Part shown: piece by piece, positions 1-9,544 of the stretch
How positions within the stretch are numbered: the stretch's first letter is position 1
Layout: each line of letters begins with the position of its first letter
NCBI RefSeq assembly: GCF_001028175.1
Contig: NZ_AEJF01000093.1
Coordinates: forward strand, 49,810-113,809
DNA length: 64,000 nt
Direction of reading: 5' to 3'
Origin: Caballeronia mineralivorans PML1(12)
GTDB lineage: Bacteria > Pseudomonadota > Gammaproteobacteria > Burkholderiales > Burkholderiaceae
The notes under the pieces: model-generated
Database searches by the model: none
What the model saw: the letters and a program-made list of their open reading frames with translations, nothing else
What the model was told of the DNA's origin: nothing
Made by a program: the position numbers and the translations under genes

Positions 1-2377
1 CGAACCACGTGGGATGCTCCTTCAGCCACGGATGGTCCGGCGAACACTGCACGGCGAAATCGAGCGCAATTTCCAGGCCGTGAGCGCGAGCGGCGTCCAG
101 CATCTGCTTGAAATCATCGAGATTGCCCAGTTCCGGATGCACGGCGTCATGGCCGCCTTCCTTGCCGCCGATGGCGTACGGGCTGCCTACATCGCCGGGT
201 AACGCTGTCAGCGCGTTGTTCTTGCCCTTGCGGTTGGCAATGCCGATCGGGCTGATCGGCGGGAAGTAGAGCACGTCGAAACCCATCTCGCGGATACGCG
301 GCATCTTGCCGATCACATCGACAAAGGTGCCGTGGCGATTTTCGTCATCGCTCATGGAGCGCGGGAAGATTTCGTACCAGCTTGCGAAACGCGCGGCGGC
401 GCGTTCGGCGTCGATACGATACGTCACCGGATCGCGCGACAGGAACGGCCGGTGCCGCGCCGCTTCGATCGCCAGCGCCGTCTCCGGCGCGAGCGTCAAG
501 GCAAGCCGCGTGCTTGCATCGGCTTTGGCGAACTGCTTGACGATGCCTTCCAGCGGCTCCGTCTCGGCGCCTTCCGTGGTTTTCACTTCGGCCAGGATCA
601 ACGCGAACAAATGCCGCGCTTCTTCGAGTTCCAGTTCGACCGTCTGGTCGGCCTTCAGCTTCTTCTGCATGTGATCGATCAGCGAAGCGAAGTCGTCGCG
701 CCACGCGATCACCGTGAATTCATGACGGCCGAGGCGATCCAGCGGAATATGGGTCGTCCACAGGTCATTGCCGAGCGGTAGGACCGGCACCATTTGCGTT
801 TCGTGCCAGTCGGTTTCATCGGCGGCGCGCCATTGCACGGCGGCCGCGATCTTGTCGTGGCCTTCCGAGAAAATCGCGGCCGTGATGTCAGCCGCTTCGC
901 CGACGATCCGCTTTGCCGGAAAGCGCCCGTGATCGACCGAAGGCGCCACGCTTTCGATCGCCACCCGTGGCGCCAGCAATGCCTCGTTCACCATTTTCTT
1001 GTCGGCGGCCTTGGAGCCGCGCTTGACTTGCGGTTGCGCCAGCAGGACAGGTGGTTCGGCGACACCACGCAGCAGGTGCACTTCGCCGGGCTGCAGCAGG
1101 AAGGGTTCGAGCGGCAGCGGCGTTTCCGACGTGTCCTCGCCGATAGCCCGGAACCGCGTGAAGTTACCCGGCGCGCCGTCCAGCAAATGACGCGTATCGA
1201 CGTAAACCGGCGTGGTGAGATCGGGGTTCAGCACGATCAGCGCCGCTTCGCCCGCGATCCGCAGATCCGGGCCGCTGCCGCGCAGGATGGCGGCGTAAGG
1301 CGTCCCCGCGCCGGTCAGCGCGCGCAGTTCGCCGGTGCTCGCGAGTGCGGCGGAGTTGCGTTGCAGGGCGTTCGCATGGGCCACTTCCGCCGATACGTTA
1401 AAACGCGCCCCGTCTTTGGCGCGCCGGAATTCTTCCGCGCTGCCGTGGTTGTAGGTGAGCGGTTGCGTGACGCCGTATTCGAAGCCCATGGGCACAAGCA
1501 GGCCGGTGCCTATGCCCGCCGCCGTGTAAAGCGCGCGCCGGTAGGCGCGTTCGACCAGCGAGGAGTCGCCGGTATCGGGGAGATCGTGCAGCAGGCGCGA
1601 GCCGTACGGTTCCTCGGGAAACGCAATGGGCGGCGCAATGCGAAACAGCGCAGCGTGTTCGTCGAAGAGCCAGTTGCTCTGGAAATCCCACCATCTCGAC
1701 GATGAAAACACCGAGTCGAATCCGGCATCGGCAAGGCCGGCGAGATCCTGGCGGCTGATGCCCACCGTCCACGCGAGCCATTTCGTTTGCGGATGACGTT
1801 CGCGAACCGCCGCGCCAAGCCGCCGCCACACATGCGCCGGTACCTTGTGCGGCGCCTCGAAGCGAAAGCCGCCAATACCGGTGTCGGCGAGCAGCATCAA
1901 CTCGCGTGCCCACCATTCGGTGAGCGCCTGGGCCGCTTCGCCATCGCCGAAATTGGCATGCGCCGCGCTTTCCTCGTGCGGCGCGTGACGCGGATCGAGC
2001 CGGGCTTCAGCCGCTTCGAACGGATGGAACCAGTGACGGTTGTCCCGGAACAACCCCCCCTCGGCGCTGACCTGATCGAGGGTGATATCCACCAGCAAGG
2101 TCAGGCCGTGCTTGCTCGCCTGACTGGCAAGCAGACGCAAACCGTCGCTCGCGGGCGCGTCGGATTCGAAGACAGCATGAAGTTTGTGATGATCGGCCAC
2201 CGCCTGCCGATGGCCGTTGCTGCCCGGCTGGAACGGTGCGCCGATCAGGACGTGATCGAAGCCCAGCGCGGCGGCATGTTCGAATTGCGCGGACCACTCG
2301 GGCAATGGTCCGACGAGAAGCGGGTCGATGAAATAGATTCTGGGCGCATACGCTTGAAGCATTTGATGGTGTTCCAT
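1..2377 (-). CDS. glgE: GlgE-type maltosyltransferase, N-terminal 792 codons (cut by left edge)
   Basis: Alpha-1,4-glucan:maltose-1-phosphate maltosyltransferase adds maltose from maltose-1-phosphate to the end of an alpha-1,4-glucan in the cytoplasm (GlgE pathway). Reading leftward from an ATG at 2377, the frame stays open to base 2. The first ~400 residues look like a glycoside hydrolase family 13 barrel (early stretch YFIDPLL, later WWDFQSNWLFDE). From about residue 550 comes the GlgE part proper: FASWYEIFPRS, then GFDVLYFPPISPIG, RKGKNN, GSPYAIG and CSPDHPWL. The amylase-like N-terminal extension makes the protein longer than stand-alone GlgE; such long forms are, to my knowledge, common in Burkholderia. 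The catalytic Asp/Glu region lies beyond the window edge. It lies downstream of glgA on the same strand across a 392-base gap. Confidence 0.85.
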   Translation of the reverse strand, partial: MEHHQMLQAYAPRIYFIDPLLVGPLPEWSAQFEHAAALGFDHVLIGAPFQPGSNGHRQAVADHHKLHAVFESDAPASDGLRLLASQASKHGLTLLVDITLDQVSAEGGLFRDNRHWFHPFEAAEARLDPRHAPHEESAAHANFGDGEAAQALTEWWARELMLLADTGIGGFRFEAPHKVPAHVWRRLGAAVRERHPQTKWLAWTVGISRQDLAGLADAGFDSVFSSSRWWDFQSNWLFDEHAALFRIAPPIAFPEEPYGSRLLHDLPDTGDSSLVERAYRRALYTAAGIGTGLLVPMGFEYGVTQPLTYNHGSAEEFRRAKDGARFNVSAEVAHANALQRNSAALASTGELRALTGAGTPYAAILRGSGPDLRIAGEAALIVLNPDLTTPVYVDTRHLLDGAPGNFTRFRAIGEDTSETPLPLEPFLLQPGEVHLLRGVAEPPVLLAQPQVKRGSKAADKKMVNEALLAPRVAIESVAPSVDHGRFPAKRIVGEAADITAAIFSEGHDKIAAAVQWRAADETDWHETQMVPVLPLGNDLWTTHIPLDRLGRHEFTVIAWRDDFASLIDHMQKKLKADQTVELELEEARHLFALILAEVKTTEGAETEPLEGIVKQFAKADASTRLALTLAPETALAIEAARHRPFLSRDPVTYRIDAERAAARFASWYEIFPRSMSDDENRHGTFVDVIGKMPRIREMGFDVLYFPPISPIGIANRKGKNNALTALPGDVGSPYAIGGKEGGHDAVHPELGNLDDFKQMLDAARAHGLEIALDFAVQCSPDHPWLKEHPTWF

Positions 2378-2769
2378 CGGTCGTCTTTTCCAGTTCGTCC
2401 TGCTATGGCGTGGATGCGGGAAAACGCGATCGCGCTCAACCAGGCAATAAACCAACCGCAAGAACGGCAACGGCAGACGAGCCTCAGACAGTCTTCAAAG
2501 CACCAATTCCGGGGTGACGAGTGCGGCGCGTATCGTCATCTGACAATACGCCGTTCGGTGCGGCGCCAGGGTCGCAGAGGGGACACAGCACGTAGCGTGC
2601 CGCGGCCTCGCCGTGTTTCCCGGCGTGTGTCGGAGCCTGAGCTTGCCCAAGTGTTCGCGACCGGCATGCGGTTCAGGTCAGACGACATTCGCTCGTGGTG
2701 CATTGCAATCCAAAACGCCACGAGCGGCCAACCGTGTAACCGTACCATCGAACGGCGTAGCGTGGAACG
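2378..2769. other. Intergenic gap between glgA and glgE
   Basis: This 392-base gap lies between the stop of glgA and the start of glgE, both read leftward. I see no convincing gene, RNA or strong terminator hairpin. The short open frames across it have no recognisable protein features. It probably holds the glgE promoter. Confidence 0.5.
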
Positions 2770-4413
2770 TCAGGCGCTGCGTGCGACGAATTGCGCCTGC
2801 TCCGCTTCGCGACGCTCGGCCTCGGCTACCGTGACGGCCGGCACCGCCCGAACCTTGACCGGCACACGGCGAGTGCGCAACGGCGCTTTCGCGGGACGTG
2901 CATCGGTGAGACCCGCGTATAGCTGGACATATTTCGCTACCGCATGGTTCCAGCCGTAATCGCGTGCCATCGCGTTGCGTTGGAGCGTGCGCCATTGCTG
3001 CGGACGCATGAAGACGTCGATGGCGCGCGTGGCGGCGGCGATCACGTCCTGCGGACGGTCGCCGTCGAAGAGAAAACCCGTGGCCGGGCGAAAGGACGTT
3101 GCGCCCTCGAAGCCGCCGAGCGGGGATGTTTGGAAACCTGCCCGATGCCCCGATGCCTCGGCCGCATCCACGATCGTATCCGCCAGCCCGCCCACGCGCG
3201 ACGCCACGGGCAAGGTGCCATAGCGCATCGCGTAGATCTGCGTGAGGCCGCAGGGCTCGAACCGGCTGCCGTGCAGGAGAATGTCAGCACCGGCATGCAG
3301 CACATGCGCGCGGCGCTCGTCAAAACCTATATAGACACCGACACGATCGGGCCATGTCCGCGCGAGGCGCCGAAACGCGGTTTCGATATGCGCTTCGCCC
3401 TTGCCGAGCACGGCGATCTGCAAACGCGGATGCTGTTCCAGCAGCGCGGGAATGGCTTCCACGGCGACATCGGCCATTTTCTGCGATGTCATCCGGCTGC
3501 CGAGCGCGATCACCGGCGCGAAGGGATCGGTGGGAAGGCCGAACATCTGCTGCAGTTCGCGCTTGCAGGCGTGTTTGCCGCGCATATCGTCGAAACAATA
3601 ATTGCGGGCAACCTGCGTATCGGATTTCGGGTCCCAGGTCTCCACATCGATGCCGTTGATGATGCCCGACAGCTTGCCGGCACAACTTTGCAGCACACCT
3701 TCCATCAAGTGGCCGAAGCGCGGGGTGAGGATTTCGCGGGCATACGTTTCACTGACGGTGGCGACGTGGTCGGCATGCACAATGCCGGCTTTCATCAGAC
3801 TCAATGCACCATAAAATTCGATGCTCTGCGGTTCCGTCAGCGCGGGCGCGAGCCATTTTTCGGGCACGCCGAGCGCTGCACCAAGCGAGAGCGAATAGTT
3901 GCCCTGGAACGCCAGATTGTGGATCGTGAATACACTTTTTGCGTGCACGCCGGCTTCCTTCATGAGCAGCGGCGTGAGACCGGAATGCCAGTCGTGTGCG
4001 TGCACGATGTCCGGCTTCTTGACTCCTCGAATGCCTTCGGCGATCTTCACTGCCGCCGCCGATAACGATGCGAAACGAATGGCGTTGTCTTCGTAGTCGC
4101 GTCCTTTTGCATCCTGATAGAGGCCTTCGCGTGCGTATAAATGATCCATGCGCAGCAGGATCACGGGCACACCGGTATCCGGCATGCGGCCGCGATAAAA
4201 CGCGCCATCACCGCCGGGAAGCCCCGTCACGGAAGCCACCTTTTGCAATTCATTGATCGTCTGCAACGCTTTCGGATAGGCCGGAATGAGGATCGCGGCG
4301 TCCACTCCGGCCTCACGCAACGCAGCGGCGTATGCGCTGACCATGTCACCCAGTCCGCCGGTTTTGGCAAGCGGCACGGCCTCTGAAGCGACAAGCAAGA
4401 CGTTCAAGGACAA
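2770..4413 (-). CDS. glgA: Glycogen synthase (ADP-glucose type, GT5)
   Basis: Transfers glucose from ADP-glucose to the non-reducing end of an alpha-1,4-glucan in the cytoplasm. The N-terminus carries the GT5 signature LAKTGGLGDM (residues ~15-24, with the ADP-glucose-binding Lys). Later come HAHDWHSGL, the GIDVETWDP segment, and the C-terminal SRFEPCGLTQIYAMRYG block with the second conserved Glu. Length is 547 residues, longer than the usual ~480-530 because of an Arg/Ala-rich tail after about residue 500. The start is a TTG at 4413, supported by an AGGAG about six bases upstream; there is no nearby ATG and the protein begins SLNVLLVASEA as the family does. With glgE downstream it points to glycogen or capsular glucan metabolism. 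Confidence 0.93.
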   Translation of the reverse strand: MSLNVLLVASEAVPLAKTGGLGDMVSAYAAALREAGVDAAILIPAYPKALQTINELQKVASVTGLPGGDGAFYRGRMPDTGVPVILLRMDHLYAREGLYQDAKGRDYEDNAIRFASLSAAAVKIAEGIRGVKKPDIVHAHDWHSGLTPLLMKEAGVHAKSVFTIHNLAFQGNYSLSLGAALGVPEKWLAPALTEPQSIEFYGALSLMKAGIVHADHVATVSETYAREILTPRFGHLMEGVLQSCAGKLSGIINGIDVETWDPKSDTQVARNYCFDDMRGKHACKRELQQMFGLPTDPFAPVIALGSRMTSQKMADVAVEAIPALLEQHPRLQIAVLGKGEAHIETAFRRLARTWPDRVGVYIGFDERRAHVLHAGADILLHGSRFEPCGLTQIYAMRYGTLPVASRVGGLADTIVDAAEASGHRAGFQTSPLGGFEGATSFRPATGFLFDGDRPQDVIAAATRAIDVFMRPQQWRTLQRNAMARDYGWNHAVAKYVQLYAGLTDARPAKAPLRTRRVPVKVRAVPAVTVAEAERREAEQAQFVARSA

Positions 4414-4824
4414 AGCGGACTCCTGGCGTTTGATGGATGAAAAGCGATGGGAATGCGCTCGGCCGGAAGGGTCGGCGGCCGCATGCGTCCGGTGCTTTTA
4501 TCGGGGGGAAGAGGGGGTGCCGGATAGCCAGAGCAAGGCGTGTGCCAAGTTCTTATGATTCTGCTGAATCCGGAAGAAGCAATAGTCGTTTGAGACACGC
4601 TGAGCTGGACGCTCAGCGGGCAAATGGAGGCATGTAAAAAAGCACGCGTCGGACGCGGCGTTTTTACATGGCGTGGCCTGGAATCGTTATATGAAATTCC
4701 GGTCTGTCTGTGCGCTAGCAGACCAAGCGCCAGGAATTGTCAGCCATCCAGACTAATTTATTAGATATGGCAATTACGCCCGAATCGAATGACGGATGGC
4801 GGCAAAATTTGCTCTAAGCGCGAT
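4414..4824. other. Intergenic region upstream of glgA, with two hairpins
   Basis: No gene is visible in these 411 bases. A perfect 8-bp hairpin (CGCTGAGC, 5-base loop, GCTCAGCG) lies at 4598-4618, and a longer A-stem/T-stem hairpin at 4631-4670 is listed separately. The rest presumably contains the glgA promoter. Confidence 0.6.
4631..4670. terminator. Bidirectional terminator-like hairpin
   Basis: A perfect 10-bp outer arm pair CATGTAAAAA / TTTTTACATG encloses a GC-rich inner pair (CGCGTC / GACGCG). The A-run and T-run make it read as a factor-independent terminator on either strand. On the minus strand it would end the DUF1345 gene and insulate glgA. Confidence 0.7.
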
Positions 4825-5481
4825 TCAAGGCCCAAGCAAACTCGCAGCCGTGTTGACACATAAACCGATTACCGCGGCATTAAAGAAGAACGACAAAATG
4901 GATTGCGCCAGCGCCGCTCGCCGGACTTCGTTGGAGCAGAGCACGACATCCGAAGTCTGCGATGCCACCGCGATCGTGAATGAGAAATACAGGAAGTCCC
5001 AGTAGTCCGGCTTGAGGTGGGCATCGGGAAACTTCAGTGAGGTCTCGTTTCCCTCAGACTGATAGTAGTGTCGTGCGTAGTGAAGCGTGAAGATGGTCGG
5101 GATGAGGAACCACGCACCCAGCATCGTGAATCCGGTCAGCAGATAGTGGAACAGCGCGCCGCGCAAGCCCAGGTTCTTTGCCGCGGCCAGCTCGAACACG
5201 ATCGCGATAAGACTCGCTACGGCGGCCAGGCTGATGATGAGCAACACCATGCCCGCGTTCTCGTCTTCGCGCTCGGCGAGTTCCTGCACTTTGTCCTGCT
5301 GTGCATTCGCCATTCGGATCCAGATAAGCACAAGATACAGCCATACGGTACTGTCCCATCCGATGAGCCCGCGCACGATCGGCGTGAAACCATGTGGAAC
5401 CAAAAGCGCCACGAACACACCAATCACGAGGGCAATCACTGCCCGCGGGCGATAACGAAGTACTTGGGGAACGAGATTCAT
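4825..5481 (-). CDS. DUF1345 family integral membrane protein
   Basis: A 218-residue inner-membrane protein of unknown function. Hydrophobic segments lie at about residues 12-35, 40-55, 78-100, 108-130 and 190-215. The family hallmark is the stretch [15 protein letters not shown] at about residues 164-178. A charged loop rich in Glu/Asp/Gln (about 60-75) separates the first membrane segments from the rest. It stands alone, with a terminator-like hairpin downstream and the divergent sugar dehydrogenase operon upstream. No transport substrate can be named from the sequence. Confidence 0.85.
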   Translation of the reverse strand: MNLVPQVLRYRPRAVIALVIGVFVALLVPHGFTPIVRGLIGWDSTVWLYLVLIWIRMANAQQDKVQELAEREDENAGMVLLIISLAAVASLIAIVFELAAAKNLGLRGALFHYLLTGFTMLGAWFLIPTIFTLHYARHYYQSEGNETSLKFPDAHLKPDYWDFLYFSFTIAVASQTSDVVLCSNEVRRAALAQSILSFFFNAAVIGLCVNTAASLLGP

Positions 5482-5742
5482 TTTTTATAGCGCTCGGGTT
5501 ATGACGGTAAGCTGGCACGGCGCGGTATCGTGCAGGCCAATCGCAGAATACCGGCGCCCACAAGTGCCGCGATTATTGCCCGTGCACCTTTCAATTTCCA
5601 GTGCGCTCGGGCTTGGGTCTTTATCGGGTTCATCGTGCAAAACTTCGGCCGCCGCTTGGCGCGCCTTGAAATTATTCGGGCGATATCGGAACGTGCAATC
5701 GATCATCGACTCTCTGAGAAACGCGAATTGGGACCTCACACC

Positions 5743-6297
5743 ATGACACCATTTGAACACCCCATAGCGCGCGCACACTCGGCCACACGCCGGCGTTTTG
5801 TTCTCGGCGCTTGCGCATCCGCAGTCGCGCTTGCGTTTGCTTCGGCGGGGTTCGGTTTCCCTTCATTGTTCACCCAGGCTTTCGCCGATACCCCACCTGC
5901 CGGTCTCGACGGTTTCCTCCTGCTGTCACGCAAACTCACCGGCCGCACGAACTTCGACCCCGTGCTGGCGCAGCGTGTGTATGACGCGTTATCGAAGTCG
6001 GACAGCGAGTTTGTCGCCAACGTGAGCGCACTGAATACCTGGCTCGCGGCGCATGGCGGCGTGCCGTCGGACACGGTGACCGAGGCGCTCAAGGCCGACA
6101 CGCCCAAGCTTGCCGGCACCGTCACCGCCGTCATGCGGGCGTGGTACCTCGGTCTTGTCGGCGATGCACCGCGCATAAGCGTGGTCGCCTACGAGCGGGC
6201 GCTGATGTTCGATCCCGTCAACGACGTGCTGACCATTCCATCGTATTGCCGCGACGTGCCGTTCTACTGGACGCAAAAGCCGCCCGGCGCGGCCTGA
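5743..6297 (+). CDS. FAD sugar dehydrogenase, small (gamma) subunit with Tat signal
   Basis: The small subunit of a membrane-associated FAD-dependent sugar dehydrogenase. In Burkholderia cepacia glucose dehydrogenase the gamma subunit is a twin-arginine 'hitch-hiker' needed to export the flavoprotein, and the gene order gamma-alpha-beta is the same here. With the ATG at 5743 it has 184 residues. Residues ~17-21 are RRRFV, followed by a hydrophobic stretch and an Ala-X-Ala-like cleavage region near residue 50, a typical Tat signal. The mature part contains KLTGR and the C-terminal CRDVPFYWTQKPPGA. An upstream in-frame start at 5530 would put 71 residues before the signal and is unlikely. The next gene follows after about 100 bases. 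Confidence 0.85.
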   Translation: MTPFEHPIARAHSATRRRFVLGACASAVALAFASAGFGFPSLFTQAFADTPPAGLDGFLLLSRKLTGRTNFDPVLAQRVYDALSKSDSEFVANVSALNTWLAAHGGVPSDTVTEALKADTPKLAGTVTAVMRAWYLGLVGDAPRISVVAYERALMFDPVNDVLTIPSYCRDVPFYWTQKPPGAA

Positions 6298-6399
6298 ACG
6301 AACGTATCAAAGAACGCATCAAGAAAAGCACCAAGCCGGCGCGCCGCTCGACAGCGCGACCGAAGCAGATAAAAACCTACCCTCACAGGACAACAACAA

Positions 6400-8001
6400 A
6401 TGGCAAATTCGAATTCGGCCGATGTGGTGGTCGTCGGATCGGGGGTTGCGGGCGGTCTCGTCGCGCATCAGCTCGCGAGCGCGGGCGCATCCGTGATCCT
6501 GCTCGAAGCCGGGCCGCGTATTCCGCGCTGGCAGATCGTCGAGAACTTTCGTAACTCGCCGGCGAAAGGCGATTTCGCTACACCGTATCCGTCCACGCCC
6601 TACGCGCCGCATCCACAGTATTCACCCGAGAACCACTATCTGATCCAGAAGGGCGAGTATCCGTACGCGTCGCAATACTTGCGGCTCGTGGGCGGAACGA
6701 CGTGGCACTGGGCCGCCGCCGCATGGCGTTTGCTGCCCGCCGATTTCAAGCTGAGGACGCTCTACGGCGTGGGCCGCGACTGGCCGATCCCTTACGAGAC
6801 CCTCGAGCCCTGGTACTTCGCTGCCGAAGTGCAGCTTGGTGTGTCGGGCCCGAGGAACAACGTGGATCTCGGTTCGCCGCGTTCCAAACCGTATCCCATG
6901 GACATGCTGCCGTTGTCCTACATGGACCAGCGTTTCTCCGATGTCCTCAACGCCCAGTCATTCCACGTCGTGCCGGAACCGGTCGCGCGTAACAGCCGCC
7001 CCTACGATGCCCGCCCGACTTGCTGCGGCAATAACAACTGCATGCCGATCTGTCCGATCGCCGCCATGTACAACGGCGTTACGCACGCAGAGAAAGCGGA
7101 GCGCGCGGGCGCGAAGCTGATCGCGCAAGCGGTCGTCTACAAGATCGAAAGCGACGACAAAGGCTTGATCACCGCTGTCCATTACAAAGACCCGAACGGC
7201 AACAGCACGCGTGTTACGGGCAAGCTCTTTGTGCTCGCGGCTAACGGTATCGAAACGCCGAAGCTGATGTTGCAGTCGGTGTCGGACAAGTTCAAGAACG
7301 GCATTGGCAATAGTTCGGATCAAGTCGGCCGCAACCTGATGGACCACCCCGGCACAGGCGTGACCTTCCTCGCTAACGAGCCCGTGTGGCCGGGCCGCGG
7401 GCCGATGGAAATGACCTCCATCGTCAATTTCCGCGATGGTGCCTTCCGCTCCGATTACGCGGCGAAGAAGCTGCATTTGTCGAACGGCGTGCCCACCATG
7501 TCGGTGACCGCGGACCTGATCGCGAAGGGTTTGACCGGGGCGGAGCTCGACCGGCAGATCCGCGACCGCGCCGCGCGCACCATGAACATCGACAGCTTCC
7601 ACGAGCATCTGGCGGAGCCGCAGAACCGCGTGGTGCCCTCGTCGGATCATAAGGATTCGCTCGGCATTCCGCAGCCAGAGATCTATTACTCGATCAACGA
7701 CTACGTGAAGAAAAGCGCGGTGGATACGCGTGCGCACTATGCGCGGATCGCGGAATTGTTCGGCGGCACGGAGATTACCTTCGACGATAAATTCGCCCCG
7801 AACAACCACATCATGGGTACGACCATCATGGGCGCCGACCCGAAGGATTCCGTCGTGGATTCCGAATGCCGCGCGCACGACCACTCGAATCTCTTCATTG
7901 CCGGAAGTGCGGTGATGCCGACGGCGGCATCGGTGAATTGCACGCTGACGCTGTCCGCGTTGTCGCTGCGTCTCGCCGACAAACTGAAGAAAGAACTTTG
8001 A
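6400..8001 (+). CDS. FAD sugar dehydrogenase, catalytic (alpha) GMC subunit
   Basis: A GMC-family flavoprotein of 533 residues, the catalytic subunit of a periplasmic glucose/sorbitol-type dehydrogenase that passes electrons to the cytochrome c subunit. The FAD-binding GSGVAG lies at residues 13-18. Cysteines 208, 209, 214 and 218 (CCGNNNCMPIC) have the spacing of the iron-sulfur cluster ligands described for B. cepacia FAD glucose dehydrogenase. The RNLMDHPGTG segment and the C-terminal NNHIMGTTIMG and VNCTLTLSAL blocks carry the conserved GMC active-site region. It has no signal peptide of its own, which fits export with the Tat small subunit encoded just upstream. The sugar specificity (glucose, sorbitol, gluconate) cannot be fixed by reading. 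Confidence 0.9.
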   Translation: MANSNSADVVVVGSGVAGGLVAHQLASAGASVILLEAGPRIPRWQIVENFRNSPAKGDFATPYPSTPYAPHPQYSPENHYLIQKGEYPYASQYLRLVGGTTWHWAAAAWRLLPADFKLRTLYGVGRDWPIPYETLEPWYFAAEVQLGVSGPRNNVDLGSPRSKPYPMDMLPLSYMDQRFSDVLNAQSFHVVPEPVARNSRPYDARPTCCGNNNCMPICPIAAMYNGVTHAEKAERAGAKLIAQAVVYKIESDDKGLITAVHYKDPNGNSTRVTGKLFVLAANGIETPKLMLQSVSDKFKNGIGNSSDQVGRNLMDHPGTGVTFLANEPVWPGRGPMEMTSIVNFRDGAFRSDYAAKKLHLSNGVPTMSVTADLIAKGLTGAELDRQIRDRAARTMNIDSFHEHLAEPQNRVVPSSDHKDSLGIPQPEIYYSINDYVKKSAVDTRAHYARIAELFGGTEITFDDKFAPNNHIMGTTIMGADPKDSVVDSECRAHDHSNLFIAGSAVMPTAASVNCTLTLSALSLRLADKLKKEL

Positions 8002-8024
8002 TTGTGCGCCGACGGAGATCCACG

Positions 8025-9389
8025 ATGAAGAACCACCAACCTCGCGACGCGAAGACATTCAACAAGCGCCTCGGCGGCGCGCTCGCCGTGCTTGCGCTTG
8101 CCGTAGCCGGTGTGAGTTTCCACACGCTGATTCAATCGGCGCAGGCGCAGAACGGCGCAGCTGAACCCGCGGTCGTGCAACGCGATACGCAGGCCGGCGC
8201 GGCGCTGATCAAACGAGGTGAGTACCTCGCGCGGGCAGGCGATTGCGTGGCGTGCCATACCGCCGACAAGGGCCGTCCGTTCGCGGGCGGTCTGCCGATC
8301 AACACGCCATTCGGGACTATCTATACGCCCAATATCACGAGCGATCCGGATACCGGCATCGGCCGCTGGACCGACGCGGATTTCCTGCGCGCGATGCACG
8401 AAGGTATTGGCAAGAGCGGTGAGCGCTTGTATCCGGCGTTCCCGTATGCCGAATACACAAAGGTCACGGACTCGGACGTCCTCGCGATCCGCGCTTATCT
8501 GAATACGCTCGCGCCGATCCACTACGCACCGCCACGCAACGAGCTGTCGTTTCCGTTCAACCAGCGCTGGCTGATGGTGTTCTGGAACATGTTCAATTTC
8601 AAGGAAGGCCGTTTTGTCCCCGATCCGCAGCAGAGCGCGGAATGGAATCGCGGTGCTTATCTGGTTGGCGGTCTCGCGCATTGCGAGGAATGCCATACGC
8701 CGCGCAATTTCACGCAAGGTCTGAAAACGAGTGAACGTTTCAGCGGCGCCGAGTTGTCCGGCTGGCATGCGTTCAACATCACGCCGGACAAAAACGCGGG
8801 TGTCGGTGCATGGACCGACGACGAGCTGACGCAATATCTCGCCGCTGGCGTCGCGCATGGCCGGGCGAATGCGGCCGGTCCGATGGCGGATGTGGTCCAG
8901 AACAGCACGCAATATATGACGCCTGAGGATCTGCGTTCGATGGTGGTGTACTTGCGCTCGGTGCCGGCGCAAAGCGGCGGCGACACCCGTCCACGCGATT
9001 CCTTCGGCAAGCCGACCAACGCGGACGTCACTGCGATGCGCGGCACGTCGATCAGCGGCGTGAGCGGTGCGCAATTGTTCATTGCGAACTGTGCGACGTG
9101 TCATAGCTGGACCGGCGAAGGCCGGGGCGGCAACGCGGCGGGCGCGTATCCGTCGCTGATTCATAACAGCGTGGTGGGGGCATCGGCGGCGAATAATCTG
9201 ACGATGGTCATGCTGCACGGCGTGAACCGCGAGACGAAAAACTCGACGGCTTTCATGCCGGCTTTCGGGAGCGAGCTCAGCGATGAGCAGATTGCCGCCA
9301 TCAGCAATTACGTGACGAAGACATTTGGCAATCCGCAATCGACGACATCCGCCGATCAGGTCGCCAAACTGCGTTCGACGCCGCAATAG
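8025..9389 (+). CDS. FAD sugar dehydrogenase, tri-heme cytochrome c (beta) subunit
   Basis: A 454-residue cytochrome c that takes electrons from the flavoprotein and delivers them to the quinone pool or other carriers. Three heme-attachment motifs are visible: CVACH (residues 74-78), CEECH (220-224) and CATCH (356-360). The N-terminus has a hydrophobic signal segment (LAVLALAVAGVSF) ending near QAQ, so the protein is periplasmic. The ATG at 8025 is preceded by GGAG and lies 23 bases after the alpha-subunit stop; an in-frame start at 7866 would overlap the alpha gene and lack a signal peptide at the right place. It closes the three-gene gamma-alpha-beta operon. Confidence 0.92.
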   Translation: MKNHQPRDAKTFNKRLGGALAVLALAVAGVSFHTLIQSAQAQNGAAEPAVVQRDTQAGAALIKRGEYLARAGDCVACHTADKGRPFAGGLPINTPFGTIYTPNITSDPDTGIGRWTDADFLRAMHEGIGKSGERLYPAFPYAEYTKVTDSDVLAIRAYLNTLAPIHYAPPRNELSFPFNQRWLMVFWNMFNFKEGRFVPDPQQSAEWNRGAYLVGGLAHCEECHTPRNFTQGLKTSERFSGAELSGWHAFNITPDKNAGVGAWTDDELTQYLAAGVAHGRANAAGPMADVVQNSTQYMTPEDLRSMVVYLRSVPAQSGGDTRPRDSFGKPTNADVTAMRGTSISGVSGAQLFIANCATCHSWTGEGRGGNAAGAYPSLIHNSVVGASAANNLTMVMLHGVNRETKNSTAFMPAFGSELSDEQIAAISNYVTKTFGNPQSTTSADQVAKLRSTPQ

Positions 9390-9544
9390 GTACGCTTTGA
9401 TCGAGATTCCGCGGCAATTATTGCCGTGGAATTTCGATCGCATTGCGCATCGGCGATGGCCATTTCAGAATGTGGAGGGATAAACTCGTTGGTAAGCGAG
9501 TTGGCGCGCATAACTGCGCGTTTTGTAAGATTAAAATTACTGCC

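Noticed and set aside
2944..4065. Long plus-strand frame opposite glgA
   Set aside because: It is the antisense of glgA, with high-GC third-position bias explaining its length.
7737..9443. 568-residue minus-strand frame opposite the cytochrome gene
   Set aside because: It is antisense to the cytochrome c and GMC genes and shows no domain.
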